Shown: positions 51,410 to 62,100 of the stretch, piece by piece
How positions within the stretch are numbered: position 1 is the first letter of the stretch
Layout: the number at the start of each line of letters is the position of its first letter
Source: Mucilaginibacter pedocola
Lineage (GTDB): Bacteria > Bacteroidota > Bacteroidia > Sphingobacteriales > Sphingobacteriaceae
Length of the DNA stretch: 64,000 nucleotides
Reading direction: 5' to 3'
Assembly: GCF_002013915.1 (NCBI RefSeq)
Contig: NZ_MBTF01000034.1
Coordinates: forward strand, 434,001 to 498,000
The notes under the pieces: model-generated
The model's database searches: none
What the model saw: the letters and a program-made list of their open reading frames with translations, nothing else
What the model was told of the DNA's origin: nothing
Made by a program: the position numbers and the translations under genes

Positions 51410-52031
51410 TCATTTACCTCGGATACTCGTGATCATCTTCTCCAAAAATTCAGTGGCGATCTCCTTATTCCGCGGCTCCGCCCGTCCCGCGATACTGCGG
51501 ATCGTATCCCAGGAAGTATCCGTCTTCCAAGGTGTCGATAAAAAGGAGCCACCGCCTTACAAACCTTGCGAAAACTTTTACCCAAGATAAGCTTCACGTC
51601 AAAAGCCGATTTCAAAACGATCCCTAACTTGTCCGCGCTTAAAGAACATAACACCTTATCGAAAAAGTTCGCGGCGTAGGTTTAGCGCTGCTCTAACCAA
51701 GCCCTCAGAACGCGCAGATACCAAAGATTTATCCAGCCATGACGTAAAACATGCTTTCATGGCCATGCTTAAACCCATACTGACATTGCCAATAACCGTA
51801 CTGATCTCGTGCAGATAATGCAGGCACTCATGAAAAAGCGCCGGTAAATTCTCTTGTTGTAACTGTTTTTGCACAGGCTCCGGTAAATATAAATCTACCG
51901 GTTTTAAGCCAACCTCATGCCGGAAGCGCCGGGTGTTGATGCGAAAGTAATATTGGTTTTTAAAATAGCCCCTCAATAGGTTTTGCTGAAAGTTTATTGG
52001 CGAGCTGTTGTAATTCGGTTGTCGGTACCAT
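51410..52031 (-). pseudogene. Frameshifted metallopeptidase-like gene (about 207 codons)
   Basis: A plausible start is the ATG at 52031 and the stop is at 51410-51412. Between them the frame must change three times, each at a homopolymer: near 51968 (TTTTAAAAA), near 51658 (CTTTTTCG) and near 51535 (CCTTTTTATC). Joined, the protein would include ALFHECLHYLHEIST, where HECLH is an HExxH zinc-peptidase motif, and end in TPWKTDTSWDTIRSIAG followed by KMITSIRGK. Alone, only parts of it appear as separate short ORFs. Decay and sequencing error at homopolymers are both possible. Confidence 0.65.
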
Positions 52032-52098
52032 GAGTGCAATTTTGCCAATTTTCAGTTTACTGCTTGAACACCAATTTAGCAGTGTTTAACTTAGTGGT

Positions 52099-52944
52099 AT
52101 GGCAGCAATCATCAATTATGATCCTTTGGGTATGTTCTTTACCGGCAATCGCGATTTTATCGATCAGTACTATTTTGAGCACTTTCATTTGAGAAAAACC
52201 TATGAATCATTGCTTCAGCAGAAATTTCGGGGCATTGATGCCTTTACCGTAACCGATGACGAACTTCGGGTTCTGTTCCTGGCCACGGAAACGGGCATAC
52301 AACTATACGGCAATGGTTTTAATGACGAAATAATCGAAATGCTTTATCAAAGAGCCACCCAACATATCCACTATAGTAATATCAGGTTGTCCGGCCGCAA
52401 GGACCTTGTCAGCAGGATAATGGAGAAATACCAGATCGCGTTTCAACCTGAAAAAGACCGGATCATTTATGAAATAACCTCTGTACTGCCTCTAAAGAAG
52501 AAGCATCTTGGCAAGGCCGTCAAATCAGGAACGGACGATTACGAGCAGCTTGTGAATTATTCCCATGCTTACAGCCTGGAAGAATGGGGCGAACGTGAAG
52601 GCCGCGGTATGGACTACGTTCGAAATATGGTCATGCAACTGATACATGAAGGCAACCTGATTCAGTATGATACCAGTCACGGTATTGGCTGTATCGCTCA
52701 GGTATTCAATTTGGAGGATGATATGCCAATTATCGGCAGCTTATACACGCCCCCTGATCGCCGCAATAAAGGTTATGCCACTATGCTGGTACATGCGTTG
52801 GCCAAAAAATTACTGGAGAGCGGATTTGAAAAAGTAGGAATTTTGTCAGATGCCAGCAATCCGGTAACCAACCGGCTTTTTAAGCAAATTGGCTTTCGGC
52901 CGATATATGAACACCTCGCTGTCCACTGCCCCAAATTTAACTAG
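52099..52944 (+). CDS. GNAT family N-acetyltransferase
   Basis: A 281-aa protein with a GNAT domain in its C-terminal third. PPDRRNKGYATMLVHAL contains the R-x-x-G-x-A acetyl-CoA pyrophosphate loop, followed by a typical tail VGILSDASNPVTNRLFKQIGFRPI. The N-terminal half (about 150 residues) is helical and unrecognised and may be a second, degenerate GNAT copy. The acceptor is not known. The gene starts divergently from the metallopeptidase-like pseudogene and is the last gene with clear island style on this side. Confidence 0.8.
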   Translation: MAAIINYDPLGMFFTGNRDFIDQYYFEHFHLRKTYESLLQQKFRGIDAFTVTDDELRVLFLATETGIQLYGNGFNDEIIEMLYQRATQHIHYSNIRLSGRKDLVSRIMEKYQIAFQPEKDRIIYEITSVLPLKKKHLGKAVKSGTDDYEQLVNYSHAYSLEEWGEREGRGMDYVRNMVMQLIHEGNLIQYDTSHGIGCIAQVFNLEDDMPIIGSLYTPPDRRNKGYATMLVHALAKKLLESGFEKVGILSDASNPVTNRLFKQIGFRPIYEHLAVHCPKFN

Positions 52945-53318
52945 TAAGCCGCAATTAACAGAACATTCGCTATAATAAAAAATAAGACAGGAGGCAAAAC
53001 GCTGGGCTATTTGCCCGCATTGAAGCAACCAGCCAAGTAAGCCGTTTTGGTTCCACCAGAACATCTTGTTACCCATTGATACTACTCACTCCATCAATTC
53101 AAAAACAAACGTGCCTTCATTCGCGGTTTACTAACACCAATAAAAATAGCAGAAAACATTTTCACATCTTATTGCGAATATAAAACCCAATATTTAAATT
53201 GGCATTTATAAACCTTTATTCCATGTACGCCCAATTTCCTTATTGCAACGACGCTTAGAGTAAGAGCTATTTTACTTTGCCTATTATTAAACCGAACCTA
53301 AACCTAAAATCATATCAC
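52945..53318. other. Intergenic stretch before the YD/RHS-like gene
   Basis: These 374 bp are AT-rich and without a convincing ORF. A TTTACTTTG element at 53271-53279 could be part of the promoter for the downstream gene. A TTG start at 53277 would overlap it, which supports translation from 53319. I found no second copy of the tRNA-Ala 3' end here. Confidence 0.45.
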
Positions 53319-56300
53319 ATGCTATATAAATTTAAGCCGGTTACCTTGCTGGCGCTCATGATAACCATCTTGTTTTCGGCCGTTGAAGTAAGCGCCCAAT
53401 CAAATCCTTACTTTTTGCCAACCATTTTCCGCAAACCGCCTAATAGTACGGCGCAGGAAAAATATGGCAATTACCCTGTCAATTTTTTTAGCGGCGTACC
53501 GGACATTTCCATCCCTCTATATGAGATCAACGCCGGCGACCTTAAATTGCCCATCACATTATCCTACCATGCTTCAGGGAATAAAGTAAACGATTTTGCC
53601 AGTTGGGCCGGACTGGGCTGGTCCGTTTCTGCCGGGGGAGAGATCAGCCGCCGCGTTATGGGCCTGCCGGACGATGTCAACACCACAGGATACCTGAATG
53701 GTACCATACTGCTTGCTGCAGGAAATAATATTAACGACAATTACGACGACGGACGAATTTTCATGGCAAAGGCGAAAGACCGGCAATATGATTTAGAGCC
53801 GGACATATTTAATTATAGTTTCCCCGGTGCATCCGGAAAGTTTTTTTTCGACGGACGAAATAGTAATGCACCGGCAATTGTTCCATATGCTCCGATAAAA
53901 ATCACAAGGATTGGCGTCCTCAATTCCTTCATTATCAACAACGAACAGGGAGACAGGCATTTTTTTGGCACCACCATAACTTCCAGCGGTACACTTAGCT
54001 ACGGTAGTATTTCAGAAAATGGTAAATCCGGATGGCCATTGGAAAAAATAATTTCTCAGTCGTCGAAAGATACCATTTCCCTTGGCTACACTGCTATTTC
54101 ATATAATACGCCGGCCGAAACGATGGAAACATTTACAATAGACGATAACGTAACGGTTATATCATCAACGCCTTCTTGTACTACCTACCATCCAAGCTCC
54201 GGCTCCGCATCCTCAAGCAGTAATAGTAGCTGGGTAACTGAACAGCAATTGTCTACGATCAATTTCAAAAATGGTAAAGTCGTGTTTGTAAAAACTACAG
54301 CGGACCGCCAGGATAATACTGCCTTAGGGCTTAAAAGCTTACAGGCCATTGAAGTATATGGTTACAGCATGGCTACCCGCCAATACGTGTTGCAAAAAAA
54401 AATCTGGTTTTACCAAAGCTATTTTTATAATGGCGTAGATGCGCTATCCCGCCGCCTGCGGTTAGATTCCCTCGCGGTAATGGATGCAGCAGGTTCTGTT
54501 ATGCAAAAATACCGCTTTGGTTATAATACCACCCCCCTTCCGGTTTACAGCTCGAAAGGGAAAGACTATTGGGGTTATTATAACGGGAAAAACTCACAGT
54601 CCTCATTGATACCGCAAACCACGATAGATTACGTTACAGGCCCCGGCGGCGGTGCAGGCAATCCATTAACCGTCGGAAGCACAACGGCTAATGGCCGCGA
54701 ACCTGATACCGCCTATATGCAGGCATGTATATTGCAACGAATTTATCACCCTACCGGCGGGTATACTGATTTTACATACCAGACGAACAGGTATAATGAC
54801 GGAGGTGTGAAACTTGCCGGCGGTTTACGCATCGCAACGATAAAAAGTTATACTGCTACCGGCGCTACACCGGTAGTCAAAACCTATGTATATAACCAGT
54901 CAAGGGCAAATTTCCATTTAGGGAATTACTCATTTATGACCGAACAAACAGTGCGCCATTACCCCGGAAGTACCTGTGGAGTGCAATCTACCGAACGAAT
55001 GCGGAGGCGGACTTTCGTTTCAACGCCAACCACTGATATAGAACCATGGGATGGCATTCCGGTTGCATACCCTATGGTCACCGAATATGATGGCGATCCG
55101 GCAAATAATATCGGAAAAACAGTTTATACATTCAGGGATGTAACGGATGCCGGGACCTCCGCGAGCTATTACGGAAAACCTGTGTACCAAAGCAATTTTT
55201 TTGCGCGCGGCCAATTACTTTCCAAAAGCCTTTATAAAAACCTCGGCGGAGGGAATTATAGGGTCGTCCAACGCGAAACTATGACTTATACTGCGTTTCC
55301 TCCAACAAATTATGCCGGAGTTGGCTTCCTTGTAGGCAGGCAGGAAGTTAATGACGTGCCCGGCAGTTATGACGCTACATTCCCGGTAAATGGCGGTACA
55401 GGCCCGGATGATTCCGGCCGGCTAAAACCTGCATTTTATTCCGTCACTTCTGACGACAACTACCTTACCAGCAAAGCCGTAAACGTATTTGACGGCCTAG
55501 ATACCACAAAGTTCACATCATCGGCTACGGAATTCAAATACGATAATATTGCTCATAAACAGGTTACACGTACCCGCCACACCGACACTAAAGGGGTGAC
55601 GACCATCAATGTAAGCAAATATGCTGCCGACTATTCGACGCGTAATGCGCTGCTCGACAGTATGCTTAACCGTAATATGCAGGCGGTGGCTATTGAAAGG
55701 TGGGATAGCGTGAAAAACGCAGCCACAAGCGTTTACGGTGTTAGTGCAGGGCAATTAAATGTTTATTCCAATACGATCGGCGTCAATAACGCGGTATTGA
55801 TGAGCTCGGTTAAAAAACTGGCTGTGGGCGCCCCTGTAAATAATTTCACCCCCTCCGCAGTAACCGCAGGCGTAATAACCGGCGATTCGCGATATGTTCA
55901 AATGGTCAGCTTTAACAGTTACGACAGCAAAAATAATATCACTAAATACACACCCCGCAATTCCAGGCCGGTTGGTATTATCTGGGATTACCAACAAGCA
56001 CTGCCTGTTGCTCAAATTAACAATCACAGTATCGCGATGTATACCGGTTTTGAAGCGGACGGAAGCAACACTTACCTGACAACCAACGGCTGGTTTTATA
56101 GCAGTAACCAAACGGTGACTGACGTTACGGCACCTTCCGGTGCCAGGTCTTATAAGTTAACAGCGGGGAGCATCACCTCCACTGTATTGGACAATACGCG
56201 CAACAACGTCGTCTCGTACTGGAGCAACGGAGCTGCTGCGACCGTATTGTATAACAGTGCATATGTATCTGCTACCGGTGTAAAATCGGTTAATGGCTGG

Positions 56301-57047
56301 ACGCTTTACGAACATTATCTACCGGCATCCGGCACCGCTTCCAGTGTAACATTGAGTGGTTCGGTTTCCATCGACGAATTACGCGCCTACCCCGCAGACG
56401 CACAAATGACCACCTATACCTATTCACCTGACGGCTTAGTGCAGATCGATGATGCTAAGGGTATGGCAAGCCGGTTTGAATACGATTTTGCACAACGACT
56501 AAGAAATATCAAAGATTGGGAAGGGGATATTGTTAAAAACTTCAATTACCACACTTACGACATGGTTATTGGAAACGATGCCATGAGCAGTACTTTTACA
56601 CGCAACAATTGCCCGGCTGGAACTACGCCTCAATCTACCACTTATGCTGTAGCTGCAAATGTATACTATTCATCTACCAAAGCATCTGCAAACGCGTCGG
56701 CAACGTACGACCTCAATATCAACGGGCAGCGCAAAGCCAATGACCCGGCTGTCTGTGGCTGCCCGGTGGCCACCATGTCTTTTACTCTTTCAAACACCAG
56801 TAGCGTTAATGGCTGGCAAGCCAATTTTTCAGGGACTTCGAGTTTCTCTTTCAGCCTGCCCACTACCGGAAATACCAACGTGGTGCAGGTACCATTAGGG
56901 ACATACACGGTTACGATAAATGCCATTGGCACCTACGTTAAAAATTTTAAACTAGGAAGCCGTAACACCGTAAATGGACACAGCGCGACCTTCACCAATG
57001 TAAACATATCTTCCGGAAGTACGGACAATAGTTTATCTATATTTTAA
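53319..57047 (+). CDS. Large secreted YD/RHS-like protein with C-terminal DUF5977 domain
   Basis: A 1242-aa protein from the ATG at 53319, which opens a signal peptide (MLYKFKPVTLLALMITILFS, cut after VSAQ). The N-terminal region matches the large secreted proteins that precede RHS genes in Bacteroidota (FFSGVPDISIPLYEI, LPITLSYHASGNKVNDFASWAGLGW, in parts). Near residue 1080 the sequence SSTFTRNNCPAGTTPQS...YAVAANVYYSS...NGQRKAND matches DUF5977. The last ~100 residues, with segments YTVTINAIGTY and VQVPLGTYTVTI, are beta-rich. The gene faces the RHS gene at 59176-62688, with decayed secretion genes between. It may be a companion or shell protein of the toxin; that is not shown. Confidence 0.75.
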   Translation: MLYKFKPVTLLALMITILFSAVEVSAQSNPYFLPTIFRKPPNSTAQEKYGNYPVNFFSGVPDISIPLYEINAGDLKLPITLSYHASGNKVNDFASWAGLGWSVSAGGEISRRVMGLPDDVNTTGYLNGTILLAAGNNINDNYDDGRIFMAKAKDRQYDLEPDIFNYSFPGASGKFFFDGRNSNAPAIVPYAPIKITRIGVLNSFIINNEQGDRHFFGTTITSSGTLSYGSISENGKSGWPLEKIISQSSKDTISLGYTAISYNTPAETMETFTIDDNVTVISSTPSCTTYHPSSGSASSSSNSSWVTEQQLSTINFKNGKVVFVKTTADRQDNTALGLKSLQAIEVYGYSMATRQYVLQKKIWFYQSYFYNGVDALSRRLRLDSLAVMDAAGSVMQKYRFGYNTTPLPVYSSKGKDYWGYYNGKNSQSSLIPQTTIDYVTGPGGGAGNPLTVGSTTANGREPDTAYMQACILQRIYHPTGGYTDFTYQTNRYNDGGVKLAGGLRIATIKSYTATGATPVVKTYVYNQSRANFHLGNYSFMTEQTVRHYPGSTCGVQSTERMRRRTFVSTPTTDIEPWDGIPVAYPMVTEYDGDPANNIGKTVYTFRDVTDAGTSASYYGKPVYQSNFFARGQLLSKSLYKNLGGGNYRVVQRETMTYTAFPPTNYAGVGFLVGRQEVNDVPGSYDATFPVNGGTGPDDSGRLKPAFYSVTSDDNYLTSKAVNVFDGLDTTKFTSSATEFKYDNIAHKQVTRTRHTDTKGVTTINVSKYAADYSTRNALLDSMLNRNMQAVAIERWDSVKNAATSVYGVSAGQLNVYSNTIGVNNAVLMSSVKKLAVGAPVNNFTPSAVTAGVITGDSRYVQMVSFNSYDSKNNITKYTPRNSRPVGIIWDYQQALPVAQINNHSIAMYTGFEADGSNTYLTTNGWFYSSNQTVTDVTAPSGARSYKLTAGSITSTVLDNTRNNVVSYWSNGAAATVLYNSAYVSATGVKSVNGWTLYEHYLPASGTASSVTLSGSVSIDELRAYPADAQMTTYTYSPDGLVQIDDAKGMASRFEYDFAQRLRNIKDWEGDIVKNFNYHTYDMVIGNDAMSSTFTRNNCPAGTTPQSTTYAVAANVYYSSTKASANASATYDLNINGQRKANDPAVCGCPVATMSFTLSNTSSVNGWQANFSGTSSFSFSLPTTGNTNVVQVPLGTYTVTINAIGTYVKNFKLGSRNTVNGHSATFTNVNISSGSTDNSLSIF

Positions 57048-57069
57048 CCATAAGCGGCTAATAAAGTAT

Positions 57070-57282
57070 ATGAAAGGCAAAAAACTGGATTCCCCTTTAT
57101 TAGCCGCCATCTTAATCATCTGGGGAATGATTATTTACCCCACAGTATCGGCTTTTTCTTCCCAAGAAGATGCCCCTGTTATCACAACTGCTACGGCAAA
57201 GCAATCCATTAATGATTATTCTATTAAAACAGATAACAATAAACTCGGGCTGCATTACCGGGGCCCTTTTTGGGCTGGCTAA
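57070..57282 (+). pseudogene. Truncated type II secretion/pilus accessory protein (PilP-like remnant)
   Basis: The ORF starts MKGKKLDSPLLAAILIIWGM, with a membrane helix near the N-terminus, and ends abruptly after LGLHYRGPFWAG. In intact proteins of this kind the pattern RDPFL is followed by a longer tail, so the stop here marks a truncation. It begins 22 bp after the YD/RHS-like gene and runs into the remains of a GspF gene. This looks like one deletion-scarred secretion locus. Assignment to PilP is by motif resemblance. Confidence 0.5.
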
Positions 57283-57299
57283 GCAGCTCCGTGGCCCCG

Positions 57300-57917
57300 T
57301 GTGCGCGGACGTCTTCAAACGTTTTGGAGGAGAGCTACCCTGGATCACACAAAAATCATTCTAATATCCGATGCGCTGTCTGCTAATTTCTACATTTCCT
57401 TATTCTTTGTATAGCCGTAGCAGGGGCGTTGTTCCTTTCGAAGAATACCGTAAAATTTAAAGCCATTTCATCCGCGCTTGTTTTGAAAACGCGGGGCATA
57501 GGAAAGATTGTACCAAAAATTTTTACCCCGCACGACTTTGCAATGCCACGCGGCTGTTCGTCAACGCGTGCCTTTATTAAGGGCTCATAAGCAAACAGAT
57601 GATGGGCTACAACCATATCCCTTCAAAAAGTAGAAGAAGACATCCTCCGTGGAAAATCACTCCACGAAAGTTTAGCACAATTCTCTAAATATCCTCTCAA
57701 AATGGTCCAGCTGATCAAAGTCGGCGAAGAAACCAGCCAACTAGGACGGTTCTTTGAGCGTATAGCCAATCAATATATTGATGATGTTGAACATGGGGCT
57801 GCCAGGCTCAGCACCGTATTAGAGCCAATAATTATCATTTTCCTGGGTATAATTGTCGGAGTCATATTGGTATCTATATACCTCCTGCTGATACAAATGA
57901 GCAATAGTTTTCAATAA
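57300..57917 (+). pseudogene. Decayed GspF (type II secretion inner-membrane protein) remnant
   Basis: Pieces of GspF lie in different frames. ELPWITQ...KIILISDALSANFYIS (57335-57400 region), then VCIAVAGALFLSKN and GIGKIVPKI (to about 57520), then VPLLRAHKQ, and finally a readable 3' part, VEEDILRGKSLHESLAQ...VQLIKVGEETSQLGRFFERIANQY...LEPIIIIFLGIIVGVILVSIYL (57630-57917). At least three frame changes and internal stops separate them. The last piece has the conserved VGEE and C-terminal membrane helix of GspF. No other secretion gene is intact nearby. Confidence 0.8.
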
Positions 57918-58687
57918 AAAACTGCTATTTATGGATTACGATTAGTTTAATTAATTCGGCACTTTTTTACCAAACAAAACGATCCCTTTATTTATATACT
58001 ATAACGCCACTTAGTCAGCAAATTGTAAGACTAAACTTTTATCACCTTTGGTCGTAAACATAATCCGTAAATAATATGATTTACCACAAATTCCCCTCTG
58101 AAAATATATAACAATGCCTCATCCGCTCTACGGCTGTAACAATTTTCATTATAATTATCATATGGGCAAACCTGCCAATCAGTCGAATACTGCTAGTAAA
58201 ATACGTAATTACACATTTTGTTAGCATCTCAAAGCTTCATTGATTATTGTGTTGTATTTACTCCGATCATTATAAATATGACTTAACGCCGATGATATAT
58301 TTAAAGAGTTGAACTCTTACGATAAGTCGATCTTTAAAAAGCTGGCTTTGATAGATTAGCTTTAAGAAAAGGAAAGTTTTGCTTTCCTCTCCATACTTGA
58401 TGCACTGTTATATAAATAACGGTTGAAGATACTTTAGTTCCCACGCTTAAATAGAGATAACGGAAGAGCTGACCGTTTCCGTGTGCCTTGGTATTCTGTT
58501 TAATTTTTTTCTTGTTGACTAGCTTCCGCCCTTGGACACTGTCCGCACACATGGGGCAATTTCGCTTGGGGTCTTTTTTTGCATAAGGTTCTAAGCGCGG
58601 TGGGCGCTGCCCTGCCGCACCGTTTATCCATTAAGTGTGAGAGGCTCGATTAGCAGCAGTATTAAGATAAGGTTCCTCATTGCATTT
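57918..58687. other. Gene-poor region with small palindromes
   Basis: This 770-bp AT-rich region has no convincing gene; a 72-aa ORF at 58334-58552 has weak protein character. It contains the palindrome AAGAGTT-G-AACTCTT (58304-58318) and the hairpin AGGAAAG-TTTTG-CTTTCCT (58370-58388), which could end transcription from either side. Nothing else is evident. Confidence 0.5.
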
Positions 58688-59173
58688 TTACCGTTTCACT
58701 GGTGACAAACTATACTCAAAACAATTAACACAACTTTCCTTTATTTTTCCCTTATCTGCTACGAATATTGCATTAGATGGGGTCAGGTATGGGGGATTGG
58801 AATGCAGCAGACTGTCAATAATATCGGGGAAATTTATCGTTGATTTGCTATAATCAAATGATTTAAAGTCCTCTTCGTAAACAACATTATTGTTATATAC
58901 AAATACCATTCTTCTATAATCATCTTGTATATCTTCCCCGTCATATTTCAATTTAATTACTTTTCTAATAGAGTCTGATGTTGTCCATGAACCAAAAAAG
59001 TACAGTTTGTCCCACTTGAATCGTGTTGCATCAATTAAAACTATAGTGCAGGAAGATTTATTTTGTTTCACACAGTTTCGATCTATATTATTTATTAGAT
59101 CATCCGTTAGCCTGTTTTTACATCCTGAAAAAACTGCTATAATTATTATAATATTTACTACTCTCTTGATCAT
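58688..59173 (-). CDS. Lipoprotein, candidate immunity protein of the RHS effector
   Basis: A 161-aa protein with a lipoprotein signal (MIKRVVNIIIIIAVFSGC), with the lipid-accepting Cys at residue 17. The mature part is alpha/beta, with no named family. Its start is 2 nt after the RHS stop codon, and the genes read the same way. This close placement downstream of an RHS gene is the usual position of the immunity gene. A lipoprotein in the periplasm or on the surface could protect against a toxin acting there; the pairing is inferred. Confidence 0.65.
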   Translation of the reverse strand: MIKRVVNIIIIIAVFSGCKNRLTDDLINNIDRNCVKQNKSSCTIVLIDATRFKWDKLYFFGSWTTSDSIRKVIKLKYDGEDIQDDYRRMVFVYNNNVVYEEDFKSFDYSKSTINFPDIIDSLLHSNPPYLTPSNAIFVADKGKIKESCVNCFEYSLSPVKR

Positions 59174-59175
59174 AT

Positions 59176-62100
59176 CTACATTACTGGTGGATTATGTCCT
59201 GCTTGCGCTTGTTGAAGTTGTGCTTTGCCGTTTTCTTCATCTATTTTTGCCTGTCCTGCGGCTGTACGTGCATTGTTATTAAGTTGCTTGAATCTTGCCT
59301 GCAATGCCTTAAACTGCTTAGAAGTTATTTTTGTCATACTTATTGTATATGAACCATCTTTTTGTCTAGTGGCAGTCCATAATCCTGTATTTGCGAACTG
59401 ATTCAAGACTTTTCCGGCTATAGCATTCATTCCTTGCCCTGAACTGGCGGTTCCAATTTGCCGTCCGATTTGATTATTTAATAAATCTACATGCATATCA
59501 GCATTATCTAAAGCATTTTTACCTGTAAATACTCTCTGACTAAGATCCGCATTAGGGTTATTTTCATGTGCATCTCCAAAGGACTGCGCTATATCGGAAC
59601 CAAATTGGCTTGCAATAGTTGCCTGCCATAATGTATGCCGGAAGGCATTACTTTCTGTTCCTGCGCCTTCCTGCCCTCCTGCTAATACAGACCCAGAGTC
59701 ATCCGATGCCCCACGTGTTGCAAATCTTTCTGAATTTGCTGAGATATTGGAAAAACCACGAGTTGGGGGACCAATAGCGAGAGCTGCAATTGGGTGAAAA
59801 ACCTTAGCAAAGAACGTTCTTACTCCAGACGAAAATGTCGGTTCTGCATGTGGGTCATCATTATCAGCTTCCTCAGCTTCCATTCCATCCGGGTCAATAA
59901 ACCTGATTGGATTATTATTCCCATAAACAAAAGTACTAAACCTTCGGGCCTTTTCAGCGAGCGGGTCGATGCCTGTCCACCTGGCGACAACAGGGTCGTA
60001 GAACCTTGCGCCGTAATCATACTGTGCCAGTTCGTCCTGCAGCTCCTTCCTGTTGTAAAGGTACTTGTTCGATGGGCTGTTGACCAGCCCCGGTACCTGC
60101 ATCCCGAAAGGAAGGTAATCGGCGCTTTCTACCTTCCTCGCGTACCCCATCTTCGTATCGAACATCACCCGCGTATTACCCAGGTGGTCCGCTAAAAAGT
60201 ACTCGTAGTTGTAGCTTGCCCCTTCCCTGAACGCCTGCCCTTCCTCCGTTTGGATAAAGTCGATCGTGGTTGTATTGCCGGTATACTGGATGCCATCGAT
60301 ATACTCCGTCGTGGTACCCGGGCCCGCTGTACTTACCCGCCGCAGCTTGGCCCCCGACGCATCGTACGTATAGTTGATCGTACTGCCCGAGAACGTGACA
60401 GTTTTGGGCAGGTTCACCAGGTTGTAAACGATGCCCGTTACCCCCTTGCCCGGGTCTGCCGCCAGGTTACCGTTAGGGTCGTATTTCCCCGCAAAGCTTG
60501 TTGTGCCTGACTTTTGCCCCGCATTATTGCTTGTCGCATCGGTGACGCTCTGCAGCTGGTTGCCCCCGCCGTATACATACGTGAGGTTATCTGCCAGCGT
60601 ACTGTTCAGCGTCCGCTGCAGTGCCGTGATGTTCCCCTGCTTATCGTACGTAATCCCCTGCTCTATAGAACTGTTGTCGTTCCGTACGCCGGACGTCAAC
60701 CTGTTCAGCTTATCATAAAGGTAGGTATAATAGCTGGTATTCGGGGCCGCCCCAGTACCCCAGAACTGGTACATGATGTTCCCGTTATAAGCCTTGTTCG
60801 TCCCTGTCTCGTAAAAAAGCTCTTCCTCGAAAAGCCCCGAGCTCTGCTTCTTCAGCCAGCCCCGCTGGTTGTACGTGTAAGTGACCTGCTCGTAAAAGTT
60901 AACGCTGTCCGTACTGTGCAGCCATTTGTCCTGCAGCTGCCCCACCTCGTTATAGGCGGACTTCGATATTAACGTGCGCGGCGTGGCCGTGCCGCTGTTA
61001 TATACCTGCTGCCAGGTTTTCAGCTTACGCCCCGCATGGTCATATATGTACTGCACGTTCACCATGTGGAGCGGTGTGCCGGCATTCGCGGAGGTGAAGT
61101 GCTGGCGGCTAACCGTAGTCGGTGCATTCGTGAAATCGTATGTGGTGCTTACAGCATCATAATTGCCCGTGTTGTTCACCCCGCCAAGGTAATGCTGCTT
61201 GTATACTTTCAGCGGCCGCGCATCGCTGTCGTAATAAGTGACCGACGTGAGCATCGTACCCGTGCCCAGCACATTGGTATACTGCTGCGTCGGAAGCCCC
61301 CGCACCGACTGGCTGGCACCATAAGGCGCACTATATGCTGCCGGCGCCAGCGAGGTGGCGCTGTAGTCGTCGTAAAGCGTAATGCTCAGGAAGGTATAGC
61401 CTGTGCCTACAGGCGTACTGGCATTGTTATACCCTGTCGTTGTACTGTTATCCCGCGTTTCCCAGTTGGGCGCCGTGAGCGACGGGCTATCGTAATAGGA
61501 TTGCAGCCAGGCCTGCCCTGCTCCACTCGGCGTATAAAGGCTGGTATCCGGCATGGAGCCCCCATACTGGTAAATACCTGTAATAACTACGCGCCCCAAC
61601 GCGTCATATTTAGTAAACGTCCATTCCTGCGGCATTTTAGCGCGTTGGTTCGCATCCTGCACCATCGCTACCTGGTCCAATGCGTTATAGACCATAAAGT
61701 CCCAGCCCTTTCCCGGGAGCTTCTTCCGGTAAGGGCGCCCCAGCGCATCGTACCAGTATTCGTAGCCTAGTTTACTGATCGTTTGAGATGTGATAGCGAT
61801 GTCCTCGTCCGCATTCGTTTCCGGTGGCAGCACATAGCACAGGTTACCTTTATCGTCGTAAACATAGTACGTGCTCAGCCGCTCCAGCTTTACAACCGCA
61901 TTCTTATAATTGTACGACCTTTTCAGCACTACATGCCCCTCCTGGTCTTTATATTCCTCCGTCGTGCCCGCACGCCCGCTTACCCAGTTCTCGTCCTTGC
62001 TTACCGTTACCGTTAAGCTATTGTCCGGGTAAACCGCATTGCTGTAACGGGCAAGGCTCCGGCTGTTATCCGAATTGATAATGACATGGAAAAGAGATAC

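Noticed and set aside
51433..51654. 73-aa ORF as an independent gene
   Set aside because: It joins in another frame to the preceding metallopeptidase-like ORF; it is a fragment of the frameshifted gene.
52945..53280. Right attachment site of the island in the gap before the RHS-like gene
   Set aside because: I could not find any match to the tRNA-Ala 3' end in this gap.
58334..58552. 72-aa ORF on the minus strand
   Set aside because: Isolated, weak composition, no initiation context, and crossed by a hairpin.
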